This document shows positions 16,669 through 25,651 of a stretch of 43,565 nt of DNA, piece after piece (position 1 is the first letter of the stretch; each line of letters starts with the position of its first letter). Made by a program: the position numbers and the translations under genes. This stretch comes from Micavibrio_B sp964633355 (GTDB lineage: Bacteria > Pseudomonadota > Alphaproteobacteria > Micavibrionales > Micavibrionaceae). The stretch covers positions 1-43,565 of the forward strand of contig CAZWGO010000018.1 of NCBI GenBank assembly GCA_964633355.1, in the 5' to 3' direction. The notes under the pieces were generated by a model. That model searched no databases. It was not told the origin of the DNA and saw only the letters and a list, made by a program, of their open reading frames with translations.

Positions 16669-19600
16669 TTATCCTGCCAAACGTGCCAGTTCACCTGCCA
16701 GATTAGCCACCGCCTTTACTCGATCCTTGGCACTCTCCCAGTTACGCGACAATGTAATTTTATGATCAGGGCGGTATTTGACGGAGGAGCCTTTTTCCGT
16801 GAACCATTTAATAAGATTGTCGCGGTTGGGCGGCGCGTCTTTATAGAAGCCAATAACAGCGCCTTTCGGACCAGCTTCTAGATGGCTGACGCCTGCCGTA
16901 CGGCAAAGCTGCTTGATCTTCACGATATCAAGCAGATTCTTAACTTCTTCCGGCAAGTCACCGAAACGGTCGATTAATTCGGCAGCGAAGGATTCAATAT
17001 CCTCTCCAGTTTCCAATTCTGCGAGACGGCGATAAAGGCTCATACGAACACTTAAATCCACTACATAAGCCTCTGGGATTAATACAGAAGTTCCAATATT
17101 GATAACCGGGCTCCAGCCCGTATCCGGAATCTCGATTTCCTTACCGATACCGGCGCGAGAGGCTGCCACAGCGTCTTCCAGCATTTGCTGGTAAAGCTCG
17201 ATCCCGACTTCCTTGATATGGCCCGACTGTTCTTCACCCAGCAAATTGCCACCGCCGCGAATATCAAGATCGTGACTTGCGAGCTGGAAACCAGCACCAA
17301 GACTATCAAGCGTTTCAAAGACTTCGAGGCGTTTTTGCGCCTGAGATGTCAATTGCTTTTGAGGATCATAAGTCAGGTAAGCATAGGCACGGACCTTCGA
17401 ACGACCAACGCGACCGCGAATTTGATAAAGCTGCGACAGACCAAACAGATCGGCGCGGTGAACGATAATGGTGTTGGCCGCCGGAATATCGAGCCCGGAC
17501 TCGATGATATTGGTCGCCAGCAAAATCCCGTATTGGCCTTCATAAAAAGCCGTCATGCGATCTTCGAGTTCCGTCGGCGTCATCTGGCCATGCGCGGCGA
17601 TGGTTTTTACCTCCGGCACGAGGTCTTTAAGCATTTCCTCGAGCGCTTCCATATCCTTGATGCGCGGGCATACATAGAAAGACTGGCCGCCGCGATAATG
17701 CTCACGCAGGATCGCTTCTCTTAAGACCAGTGGATCGGTCGGCATCACGAAAGTGCGGATGGCCAGGCGGTCGACCGGCGGCGTTGCGATAATGCTCATG
17801 TCGCGGACGCCCGAGAGTGCCATTTGCAGCGTGCGCGGGATCGGCGTCGCGGTTAACGTCAATACATGGACATTGGCTTTCAGCTCTTTGAGCTTTTCCT
17901 TTTGCTTGACGCCAAAACGCTGTTCTTCATCGACGATCACAAGGCCAAGATTGTGGAATTTTATACTGCCACCAAGCAGAGCGTGCGTGCCGATCACGAT
18001 CGTCGCACTGCCCTTCTCGATCTCGTCCTTGGCGCTCTTGGCGTCCTTGGCCGTCACAAGACGCGAAAGCTGAACGATGCGGAAACCGAGGCCTTTGAAG
18101 CGTTCGGTGAAGCCGTTAAAATGCTGGCGCGCCAAAAGCGTTGTCGGCGCGATGATCGCAACCTGCATACCGTTACTGGCCGCGACGTAAGCAGCACGCA
18201 TGGCAATTTCTGTTTTGCCGAAGCCGACATCGCCGCAGACCAAGCGGTCCATCGGGTGGCCGGACATAAGGTCGGATAACGAATCAGAGATGGCACGAAG
18301 CTGATCGTCTGTTTCCTGATACGGGAAACGGGAGGCGAATTCATTATAAGGCCCTGTGTGGATATCGAGTTTATCGGCTTCGCGAAGCTGGCGCTCCGCG
18401 GCGATTTTAAGCAGGCCTTCGGCCATGATCATCAGGTCTTTTTTGACCTTGGCCTTTCGCGCCTGCCAAGAACCGCTACCGAGCTTATCGAGATCGACAT
18501 TGCTATCTTCATTGCCGAAACGCGAGAGAACTTCGATATTTTCAACAGGAACGAAAAGTTTGTCGCCACCATGATAAACGAGCTTCAGGCAGTCATGGAG
18601 AATGCCGCCCGCTTTAAGCGTTTCCAGCCCCTCGAAACGGCCGACACCATGATCGATATGGACGACGAGATCGCCGGGAGCAAGCGCGCTTACCTCCTTA
18701 AGGAAATTATCAGCCTTCTTGCGGCGTTTGCCTTTGCGCGCCAGACGGTCGCCGAGAATATCCTGTTCGGTAATCACCGCCAGATCGGCGGCGATAAATC
18801 CATGTTCAAGGAACAGAATAGTAAAGCCGATTTGCGGCGATTTTAATTTGCGGATGTCATCGGCAGTATCGCAAATGACAAGATTGGAAACACCGTTATC
18901 TTCCATCATTAATTTCAGACGATCGCGCGAACCTTGTGAATAACAGGCAATGACAACTTTGCGCTGGTCTGACAATTGGGTTTTCAGAAAATTACCGACT
19001 TCGCGGAAGAGATTTAAATTGGCCTGCGCTCTTATATCGCCGAATTCCCGCGCTTTGCGGGCTTCGGTTTTACCGTCTTCTTTCGGCGAGGCAAAACTTT
19101 GCAGGATTTCCGGATCGGTATCGGCGATCAGCGTATCGAATTCATTGTTCTCGATATACAGCATTTTCGGCGGCAGCGGATGGTACAGCCCGCCGCTTAA
19201 AGAAACATCACTTTCTTTTTTCTTCTTTTTTTCCTGCAATGACTTATCGAGAGTCTGACGCGCCTGATAAAAATCATGAATCTGTGTCAGGCGTTCATGG
19301 CGAGAAGGCTCAGCCTGAGTATCAAATGACAAGACAGGACGGTTGATATAGTCAAACAGCGTTGCCATGGAATCGAAGAAAAGCGGCTGCCAATGTTCTA
19401 TGCCGGAATGTTTGCGGCCTTCCGACACGGCATTATAAAGCGGGTCGCTAGCCTGATTGACACCGAAAAGCTGGCGGTAGGCGCTGCGGAATTTTTCAAT
19501 CGCGTCAGGCGTCATGAAGAATTCCGTTACCGGACGAAGGCTAAACTCGGCGATATCGCTTATCGTGCGCTGCGATGACGGATCAAAACTGCGGACGCTT

Positions 19601-20190
19601 TCGACTTCATCGCCGAAGAGATCGATGCGCACCGGCTCGGCCTGGCCAGTAGGAAATAAATCGATAATCCCGCCGCGAATGGCAAACTCCCCTGCCTCAC
19701 GCACAGTTTCAGTTTTGGTATAGCCGTTATCGATCAGAAACGCGGTCAGTTTCTTCTGGTCGAGACGCCCTTTTTTCTTCACGGATAAATGCGCCGATAA
19801 TAAATGCTCCGGCGACATTACGCGCTGCATAATTGCGTTAACCGTGGTCAGGATAATGCGCGGCTTGAATAAATCATCGGCCTTCCATTCAAGCATCTCG
19901 GCGAGCGCGGAAATTCGCTGGGCAACGATCTCCGTATTCGGACCCACGCGGTCATAGGGCAGACAATCCCAAGCAGGGAAGGACACAAATTGAATATCGG
20001 GACCGAAAAACCGGATTAAATCCTCAAGCGCGGAAAGCCGAGTTTCATCCAATGCGATATGAATGAGGGTCTTTTTTTCTTTTGCCAGTTCCCGGGCGCG
20101 GGCGATCAAATGCCGTGCGTCCTGCCCTTCGGGCACGCCATACACGGTTTTAAATTCTGTGCTGTCGGATTTGGATTGAACTTGCGCCAT
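16669..20190 (-). CDS. mfd: Transcription-repair coupling factor
   Basis: Removes RNA polymerase stalled at DNA damage and recruits UvrA for nucleotide excision repair. The 1173 residues show an N-terminal UvrB-like region, the CarD-like RNA-polymerase-interacting domain from about residue 503 (APGDLVVHIDHGVGRFEG), and the RecG-like translocase with Walker A GDVGFGKT (K659), DEEQ box (754-757) and the TATPIPRTL motif. The C-terminal domain that masks UvrA binding is present (from about residue 1020). It lies 8 bases after sdhE, so the two are cotranscribed; sdhE-mfd facing recG is a familiar alphaproteobacterial layout. Confidence 0.98.
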   Translation of the reverse strand: MAQVQSKSDSTEFKTVYGVPEGQDARHLIARARELAKEKKTLIHIALDETRLSALEDLIRFFGPDIQFVSFPAWDCLPYDRVGPNTEIVAQRISALAEMLEWKADDLFKPRIILTTVNAIMQRVMSPEHLLSAHLSVKKKGRLDQKKLTAFLIDNGYTKTETVREAGEFAIRGGIIDLFPTGQAEPVRIDLFGDEVESVRSFDPSSQRTISDIAEFSLRPVTEFFMTPDAIEKFRSAYRQLFGVNQASDPLYNAVSEGRKHSGIEHWQPLFFDSMATLFDYINRPVLSFDTQAEPSRHERLTQIHDFYQARQTLDKSLQEKKKKKESDVSLSGGLYHPLPPKMLYIENNEFDTLIADTDPEILQSFASPKEDGKTEARKAREFGDIRAQANLNLFREVGNFLKTQLSDQRKVVIACYSQGSRDRLKLMMEDNGVSNLVICDTADDIRKLKSPQIGFTILFLEHGFIAADLAVITEQDILGDRLARKGKRRKKADNFLKEVSALAPGDLVVHIDHGVGRFEGLETLKAGGILHDCLKLVYHGGDKLFVPVENIEVLSRFGNEDSNVDLDKLGSGSWQARKAKVKKDLMIMAEGLLKIAAERQLREADKLDIHTGPYNEFASRFPYQETDDQLRAISDSLSDLMSGHPMDRLVCGDVGFGKTEIAMRAAYVAASNGMQVAIIAPTTLLARQHFNGFTERFKGLGFRIVQLSRLVTAKDAKSAKDEIEKGSATIVIGTHALLGGSIKFHNLGLVIVDEEQRFGVKQKEKLKELKANVHVLTLTATPIPRTLQMALSGVRDMSIIATPPVDRLAIRTFVMPTDPLVLREAILREHYRGGQSFYVCPRIKDMEALEEMLKDLVPEVKTIAAHGQMTPTELEDRMTAFYEGQYGILLATNIIESGLDIPAANTIIVHRADLFGLSQLYQIRGRVGRSKVRAYAYLTYDPQKQLTSQAQKRLEVFETLDSLGAGFQLASHDLDIRGGGNLLGEEQSGHIKEVGIELYQQMLEDAVAASRAGIGKEIEIPDTGWSPVINIGTSVLIPEAYVVDLSVRMSLYRRLAELETGEDIESFAAELIDRFGDLPEEVKNLLDIVKIKQLCRTAGVSHLEAGPKGAVIGFYKDAPPNRDNLIKWFTEKGSSVKYRPDHKITLSRNWESAKDRVKAVANLAGELARLAG

Positions 20191-20198
20191 TGGCGCAA

Positions 20199-20468
20199 TT
20201 ATCTGGCAAATTGATGCTGTAAAAGCAAGGTCATTACGGAAGATTCTTCATCTTCCGGCGGTTTTGTTTGGCCCGACACCCATTCATAGAGATCGGGATC
20301 GGGACATTCGAGAAGTTTTTCGAACTCGGCCAACTGGTTTTCATCGAACGCTTCTATATTACGGTCAGCAAAAGACCCCAATAACAGGTCCATTTCGCGG
20401 GTGCCACGGTGCCATGCGCGGAATTTCAGCATCCGGCGGAATTCTTCAATAGAATAGGTTTTTTCCAT
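20199..20468 (-). CDS. sdhE: Succinate dehydrogenase flavinylation factor (SdhE/SDHAF2 family)
   Basis: Small 89-residue helical protein that helps attach FAD covalently to the flavoprotein subunit of succinate dehydrogenase. The diagnostic RGTREMDLLLGSFAD motif (about residues 21-35) contains the RGxxE residues needed for flavinylation, and the later acidic EFEKLLECPDPDLYEWVSG segment is also typical. It is the first gene of the leftward unit with mfd and is divergent from recG with a 53-base gap. Confidence 0.92.
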   Translation of the reverse strand: MEKTYSIEEFRRMLKFRAWHRGTREMDLLLGSFADRNIEAFDENQLAEFEKLLECPDPDLYEWVSGQTKPPEDEESSVMTLLLQHQFAR

Positions 20469-20521
20469 GCCGCAATGTCGGGTGCATTTACATTTATGTC
20501 AAGGTGAAATAACTTTCAGTC

Positions 20522-22603
20522 ATGCGCTCATTCGTTCTCGATCCCCTCTTCCAGTCTCTCGGCAATCTGCCGGGCGTGGGTCCAAAAAATCTGATATTAT
20601 TGGAAAAGCTTTTGGGCGGGCCGAAACTTCTCGATTTACTATTTCATCTGCCGATCGATTTTATCGAACGCCAACGTGTCGACAGCATTTCCGCCGCGAA
20701 GCCGGACCAAACGGTGATCGTTACCGTCACCGTCGATAAACATTCCGCGCCGCCGCGCCGCAATATGCCGTATCGCATCCGCGTGCGGGATAATTCAGGC
20801 TTTATGGATCTGGTTTTTTTTAATGCGCATCCGGCATGGATCGAAAAACAATATCCCATTAATGAGAATGTTGTGATCAGCGGTAAGGTCGAAGATTTTA
20901 AAGGCCAGAAACAGATTGTCCATCCCGATATTTTAGGTAGCGGCAGCGAAGATAGTGCCGAATCTATCGAGCCGATTTATCCGCTTACCGCTGGTATTAC
21001 CAATCGCTCGCTGCGCAAGAATGTCTTGGCAGCGCTCGATAAAGTACCGGAATTGCCGGAATGGCTGGATGAGGCGCATAAAAAGCGCGGGCAGTGGCAA
21101 GACTGGAAAGACGCCGCCGTTAAAATTCATTATCCGACTTCGCCGCAGGATCTGGAAATGCGTGCCAAGGCGCGGGAACGCCTCGCCTATGACGAGCTTC
21201 TTGCCAATCAATTGGCATTGCTTATCGTCCGTAACCAACAAAAGAAGCAAAACGGGCGCGTTTTTCAAACCAATGGCAAAATGCGAAAGCAATTATTGGA
21301 AGCTTTGCCATGGGCATTGACCAAGGGACAAGCCGACGCATTGAATGAGATCGACGCCGACATGAAAGAGCCCTTGCGTATGTCGCGTCTTTTACAAGGT
21401 GATGTTGGATCGGGTAAAACTATTGTCGCGGCGCTGGCCATGATGAACGCGGTCGATAGCGGCGCACAGGGCGCAATTATGGCTCCGACGGAGATATTGG
21501 CGCGTCAGCATGCGGAAACGCTTCAACCCTATTTTGAAAAGATCGGTGTTTCTTTCGTGGTTTTGACCGGACGCGACAAGGGTAAAGCGCGGGACAAGAT
21601 CGTTGAAAAAATCGCCGATGGGTCAGCGCAGATTATCATCGGCACGCATGCCTTATTTCAGGAAAGCGTGACGTTTCACAATCTGGGACTGGCGGTAATC
21701 GACGAACAGCATCGTTTCGGGGTTCAACAAAGATTACTCCTGTCATCCAAAACCCGCGCCAGCGATGTATTGGTGATGACGGCAACGCCGATCCCGCGCA
21801 CGCTGACCCTTACCGCTTATGGCGATATGGATGTATCGCGCATCATGGAAAAACCGCCGGGAAGAAAACCGATCGATACGAGATTAATCGCGCAGGACAA
21901 GCTGGAAGATATGATAGCCGGTTTGCAGCGCGAAACCTCCAAAGGAGCTCAGGTCTACTGGGTTTGTCCTTTGGTTGAGGAATCCGAATTTCTCGATCTA
22001 GCGGCTGCGGAAGAACGCTATCAGGTTTTACAAAAATTCTTTGGCGAGGATGTAGGCCTCATCCATGGAAAGATGAAAGCCGCTGAAAAAGACGCCGTGA
22101 TGGAAAAATTCTCACGCGGGCAAATCCATATCCTTGTTGCCACCACCGTGATCGAAGTCGGTGTCAACGTGCCCAATGCTACAATTATGGTGATCGAACA
22201 TGCCGAGCGCTTCGGCCTTGCCCAGCTTCACCAGTTGCGCGGACGCGTCGGGCGCGGCGATAAAGCTTCTTACTGCTTTTTATTTTACGCTCATCCTTTG
22301 TTCGAAGCCGCCAAGGAGCGATTGAAAATCATGCGCGATACCGAGGACGGTTTTTTGATTGCGGAGAAAGATCTGGAGCTGCGCGGCGGCGGCGAGATCC
22401 TTGGCACTAAACAAAGCGGATTGCCGGAATTTAAACTGGCTGACATAGCCGTGCATTCAGATCTTTTATTAACGGCGCGGGATGATGCGAGACTTATTCT
22501 TTCAAAAGATATTGACCTGAAAACCCCGCGCGGACAGGCTTTGAGGGCGCTTTTATACCTGTTTGAAAGAGATCAGGCGATTTCGTATTTACGATCCGGA
22601 TAA
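20522..22603 (+). CDS. recG: ATP-dependent DNA helicase RecG
   Basis: Remodels stalled replication forks and recombination junctions. It has an N-terminal wedge/OB-fold domain (about 30-160), Walker A GDVGSGKT (293-300), the DEQH box (394-397), TATPIPRTLTLTAYG, and the C-terminal helicase motifs QLRGRVGRG and DLELRGGGEILGTKQSG. The length of 693 residues is normal. The ATG at 20522 is chosen because it starts just before the conserved DPLFQSLGNLPGVG region. It is divergent from sdhE. Confidence 0.97.
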   Translation: MRSFVLDPLFQSLGNLPGVGPKNLILLEKLLGGPKLLDLLFHLPIDFIERQRVDSISAAKPDQTVIVTVTVDKHSAPPRRNMPYRIRVRDNSGFMDLVFFNAHPAWIEKQYPINENVVISGKVEDFKGQKQIVHPDILGSGSEDSAESIEPIYPLTAGITNRSLRKNVLAALDKVPELPEWLDEAHKKRGQWQDWKDAAVKIHYPTSPQDLEMRAKARERLAYDELLANQLALLIVRNQQKKQNGRVFQTNGKMRKQLLEALPWALTKGQADALNEIDADMKEPLRMSRLLQGDVGSGKTIVAALAMMNAVDSGAQGAIMAPTEILARQHAETLQPYFEKIGVSFVVLTGRDKGKARDKIVEKIADGSAQIIIGTHALFQESVTFHNLGLAVIDEQHRFGVQQRLLLSSKTRASDVLVMTATPIPRTLTLTAYGDMDVSRIMEKPPGRKPIDTRLIAQDKLEDMIAGLQRETSKGAQVYWVCPLVEESEFLDLAAAEERYQVLQKFFGEDVGLIHGKMKAAEKDAVMEKFSRGQIHILVATTVIEVGVNVPNATIMVIEHAERFGLAQLHQLRGRVGRGDKASYCFLFYAHPLFEAAKERLKIMRDTEDGFLIAEKDLELRGGGEILGTKQSGLPEFKLADIAVHSDLLLTARDDARLILSKDIDLKTPRGQALRALLYLFERDQAISYLRSG

Positions 22604-22662
22604 TTGATTGAAATCACTGATAAATCGTGGACTTTTGCCGATCCATACCCTATGTTCGGCTC

Positions 22663-23241
22663 ATGGCCAAAGTTCTTATTATATTTGCCCATCCGGCACT
22701 TCAACGATCCCGCATTCACCAGCCGATGATCGAGGCCGTACGCCATCTTGACGGCGTCACATTCCATGACCTGTATGAAGAATATCCTGACTTCCATATC
22801 AATGCGCCGAGAGAGCACGAGCTTCTTGAACAGCATGATATAATCGTTTTTCAGCATCCGCTCTATTGGTATACCTGCCCTTCGCTGATGACCGAATGGA
22901 TCGATCTGGTCCTGTCTCCCGGCTGGGCGTTCGGCCCTGGGGGTACAAAGCTTGAGGGCAAAAAAATGCTGTCGGCTATTACAGCAGGTATCGGCGGTGA
23001 GTTTTATCGTGACAGCGATTACGACAAGCGTTACCCGATTTCATATTTCATGCTGCCTTTCGACCAGATCGCTTATCAATGCGGTATGAAGTATCTACAA
23101 CCGCTAGTTTTCAAAAACACGCGCACGGCAAGCGCCGAAGATTTGATAGCCCACACAGCAAAGTATAAAGAAATTATTACCGATCTGGTCAACGGAAAAG
23201 ACCTGCCTATATTCGAGAGCCAGATCACGCCTAAGTTTTAA
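22663..23241 (+). CDS. KefF/KefG-like NAD(P)H oxidoreductase (flavodoxin fold)
   Basis: Flavin-dependent quinone reductase-type protein that in enteric bacteria binds and activates glutathione-gated potassium efflux. I use ATG 22663, giving 192 residues and the family opening MAKVLIIFAHPALQRSRIH; the GTG at 22627 adds twelve non-conserved residues. The middle shows FQHPLYWYTCPSLMTEWIDL and the GWAFGPGG loop, both typical of the KefF/MdaB group. The antiporter gene follows after 19 bases, which supports its role as its ancillary subunit. Confidence 0.9.
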   Translation: MAKVLIIFAHPALQRSRIHQPMIEAVRHLDGVTFHDLYEEYPDFHINAPREHELLEQHDIIVFQHPLYWYTCPSLMTEWIDLVLSPGWAFGPGGTKLEGKKMLSAITAGIGGEFYRDSDYDKRYPISYFMLPFDQIAYQCGMKYLQPLVFKNTRTASAEDLIAHTAKYKEIITDLVNGKDLPIFESQITPKF

Positions 23242-23260
23242 AGAAAGGAATTTTTGATAC

Positions 23261-25141
23261 ATGCACGGAGATTTCCTTTTCTATGCCTTGATCCTGCTTC
23301 TTGCCACCGTTATCGTTGTACCGGTCGCCAAACGCAGCGGCCTTGGCACCGTGCTCGGATATATTGTCGCTGGTGTCATAATTGGCCCATTTGGCATGGG
23401 CCTGATTACTGAAGCGGAAACCCTGCTCCATTTTTCTGAATTCGGCGTCGTTATGATGCTGTTCCTGATCGGTCTCGAATTGGAACCCAAGGTTTTATGG
23501 CATTTAAGAAAAAAACTGCTTGGCCTTGGCAGCAGTCAGATGATCGCAACCACAGCGCTTATTACCATTCCCTGTATTGTCTTTGGCATGGCATGGCCCT
23601 TGGCACTGGCTATAGGTTTGGGGCTTGCCTTGTCATCGACGGCGATTTCCTTGCAAATCATGACAGAGAGAAATCTATTCTCCGCCAAAACAGGACAATC
23701 GGCTTTTTCGGTTTTACTGTTTCAGGATTTGGCGATTATTCCCATACTTGCCATTATTCCCCTTCTTGCCACAGCGACCGCAACGGAAGTTAACAATATC
23801 GCCGATGTACTCAAAGTGGTCGAGCAAGGCAGCGGCAGCGGCTCTCTTTGGGAAAAAAGCCTTAAAGTCATTGGCCTTGTTACTTTACTGATCGGGATTG
23901 GCCACTATGCCGTGCGCCATGTTTTACATTATATCGCGCGCACAGGTGTACGTGAGATTTTTACAGCGACAGCCCTGCTTCTCGTGATCGGCGTTACATT
24001 TATTATGCTCTCTGCAGGTCTAACGCCTGCTATGGGTGCTTTTATTGCTGGCGTTATTCTGGCCGACTCTGAATACAAGCATGAGATTGAAAACCAGATC
24101 GAACCATTTAAGTCACTCCTCCTCGGGCTCTTCTTTATATCGGTCGGCATGACGATCAATTTCGATGTTTTCTCTCAAAACATTCCAATGATCTTAAGTG
24201 CAACTATCGGCTTAGTTGCAGTAAAATTATTGGTCCTGATCGGCCTTGCCAAATTCATAAAATTCAATATCCGCGATAATCTCATGTTTGCTATCTTACT
24301 GGCACAAGGCGGTGAATTCGCATTTGTTATCTTCCAATTTGCCTCTCAAGTTAAACTCCTGACGCCGGATCTAACTAGTACCCTCAACGTCATCGTCGCG
24401 ATTTCAATGATGGCGACACCGCTTCTGGTTCTTCTCTATGATAAAGTGATTGTGCGATGGCTGGATTCTCGCACAACGGGCGAAGTCTCGCCGATTTTGC
24501 CGCCGCTTAACGAGCATAACCCTGTCATCATCTTCGGCTATGGGCGTTTCGGCCAAATCATCGGACGCCTGTTGCAGGCAAAGCGCATTGGCGCAACTAT
24601 TCTTGATCACGATCCCAAGCAGATCGATTTCCTGCGCAAATTCGGATGGAAGGTTTATTATGGTGAGGTTCTCGATATGAACCTTTTGGAAAAAGCCGGA
24701 ATCGAACATGCAAAAATTATCGTCATCGGTGTCGATGATTTCCCAAAAAGCGTCGAAGCAACAAAGCGTATCAAGGAAACCTATCCGCACGTAAAGATCG
24801 TCGTTCGTGCCTACGATCGTCGTAACGCGCAAGATTTTATTAAGGCAGGCGCCGATCACATTGAGCGTGAAACTTTTGCTTCGGCTCTTAACGCCGGGGA
24901 AGCTGTTCTGCGCTTCATGGGATATCGTGCCTTTACTGCCAAAAATCTGGTCAGGAAATTCGCCATGCATGATCGCAAGAGTTTGGAAGACGCCGCGCAT
25001 TTCAACGACAATGACAAAGACTGGATTTCTTTCGCGATGGAATCCCGCCAGCAATTAATCGATCTATTTGAAAAAGATCGCCTTGATGCCGAAGCGCATA
25101 AAGCGGAAAATTGGGAACATAAAAACGGAGCACCTCTATGA
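23261..25141 (+). CDS. Glutathione-regulated potassium-efflux antiporter (CPA2 family, KefB/KefC type)
   Basis: Inner-membrane potassium/proton antiporter that protects against electrophiles by acidifying the cytosol. About 12 membrane segments fill residues 1-390, including the LIGLELEPKVLW region and the SAGLTPAMGAFIAGVILADSEYKHEIE-type stretch with conserved acidic residues. A cytosolic RCK domain follows (from about 415, VIIFGYGRFGQIIGRLL with the nucleotide-binding G-x-G-x-x-G and the acidic LDHDP end of strand two). The length of 626 residues matches KefB/KefC. KefB versus KefC cannot be decided. It is preceded by the KefF-like gene and overlapped by 4 bases (ATGA) with a lipoprotein gene. 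Confidence 0.93.
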   Translation: MHGDFLFYALILLLATVIVVPVAKRSGLGTVLGYIVAGVIIGPFGMGLITEAETLLHFSEFGVVMMLFLIGLELEPKVLWHLRKKLLGLGSSQMIATTALITIPCIVFGMAWPLALAIGLGLALSSTAISLQIMTERNLFSAKTGQSAFSVLLFQDLAIIPILAIIPLLATATATEVNNIADVLKVVEQGSGSGSLWEKSLKVIGLVTLLIGIGHYAVRHVLHYIARTGVREIFTATALLLVIGVTFIMLSAGLTPAMGAFIAGVILADSEYKHEIENQIEPFKSLLLGLFFISVGMTINFDVFSQNIPMILSATIGLVAVKLLVLIGLAKFIKFNIRDNLMFAILLAQGGEFAFVIFQFASQVKLLTPDLTSTLNVIVAISMMATPLLVLLYDKVIVRWLDSRTTGEVSPILPPLNEHNPVIIFGYGRFGQIIGRLLQAKRIGATILDHDPKQIDFLRKFGWKVYYGEVLDMNLLEKAGIEHAKIIVIGVDDFPKSVEATKRIKETYPHVKIVVRAYDRRNAQDFIKAGADHIERETFASALNAGEAVLRFMGYRAFTAKNLVRKFAMHDRKSLEDAAHFNDNDKDWISFAMESRQQLIDLFEKDRLDAEAHKAENWEHKNGAPL

Positions 25142-25344
25142 GAAAAATTATCTTTGTAGCTTTATTAAGCTTACCCCTCGCGTCTTGTGGTGACGGCGCG
25201 TTAAAGCGTCAGATTACGATGGCCGGTATTTATTCGATCTGTAAACCTGATGGCTATCCGGTTGTTTGTTTCGCTGATGCCGATGGTAAGGACGGCGGGC
25301 TTTTCTGCATGCCACTCTCTGAAGTAGGCGGTAAGTGCCTGTAA
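25138..25344 (+). CDS. Small predicted lipoprotein
   Basis: 68 residues. A short basic start, a hydrophobic run and the lipobox LPLASC (C17 as the lipidated residue) predict export and lipid anchoring. The mature part has four more cysteines, which could form two disulfides in the periplasm. No family is recognised. It overlaps the Kef antiporter gene by four bases, so it is translationally coupled and may act with it, but there is no direct evidence of that. Confidence 0.75.
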   Translation: MRKIIFVALLSLPLASCGDGALKRQITMAGIYSICKPDGYPVVCFADADGKDGGLFCMPLSEVGGKCL

Positions 25345-25363
25345 ATCCATTAAATATTTCTTC

Positions 25364-25388
25364 GGAACTTTGATCTCCATTATTCGTT
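25364..25388 (+). promoter_or_regulatory. Predicted general-stress (EcfG-type) promoter of csbD
   Basis: GGAAC (25364-25368), exactly 16 bases, CGTT (25385-25388). This is the established alphaproteobacterial general stress sigma consensus. It ends 30 bases before the csbD start. Confidence 0.75.
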
Positions 25389-25418
25389 GGTAATGCACAA
25401 CAACAAACGGAGATTAAA

Positions 25419-25589
25419 ATGAATAAAGATCGCATTGAAGGCATGATGGACCAAGCTAAAGGCTCTGTAAAAGAAGCTGCTGGTAAAGTGTCTGGTGACG
25501 CTAAGCTTGAAGCTGAAGGCAAAGGAGATAAATTGTCCGGCAAAGTTCAAAATGCCGTTGGCGGAGCAAAAGACGCTCTTAGCGAATAA
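25419..25589 (+). CDS. CsbD family stress protein
   Basis: 56 residues, highly polar, reading MNKDRIEGMMDQAKGSVKEA and then two more repeats of the x-G-K-x-x-G/A pattern (AAGKVSGDAKLEAEGKGDKL, SGKVQNAVGGAKDAL). This is the CsbD pattern, a common small protein of unknown biochemical role induced by general stress in many bacteria. The ATG is supported by GGAGAT five bases upstream. It stands alone between a GGAAC-N16-CGTT promoter and a strong terminator. Confidence 0.93.
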   Translation: MNKDRIEGMMDQAKGSVKEAAGKVSGDAKLEAEGKGDKLSGKVQNAVGGAKDALSE

Positions 25590-25619
25590 TATAAGATTTG
25601 CCTAACGGCAATTAAGAGG

Positions 25620-25643
25620 CCCGGTCGAGAGACCGGGTTTTCT
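25620..25643 (+). terminator. Rho-independent terminator after csbD
   Basis: Stem CCCGGTC (25620-25626) / GACCGGG (25631-25637) with a GAGA tetraloop and a T-rich tail. It lies 8 bases from the converging ligD stop. Confidence 0.9.
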
Positions 25644-25651
25644 TATATTTG

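Noticed and set aside
16700..20100. Long open frames on the plus strand opposite mfd, and similar ones opposite gyrA and carB
   Set aside because: They are antisense shadows of strongly conserved genes, with no ribosome sites or recognisable proteins.
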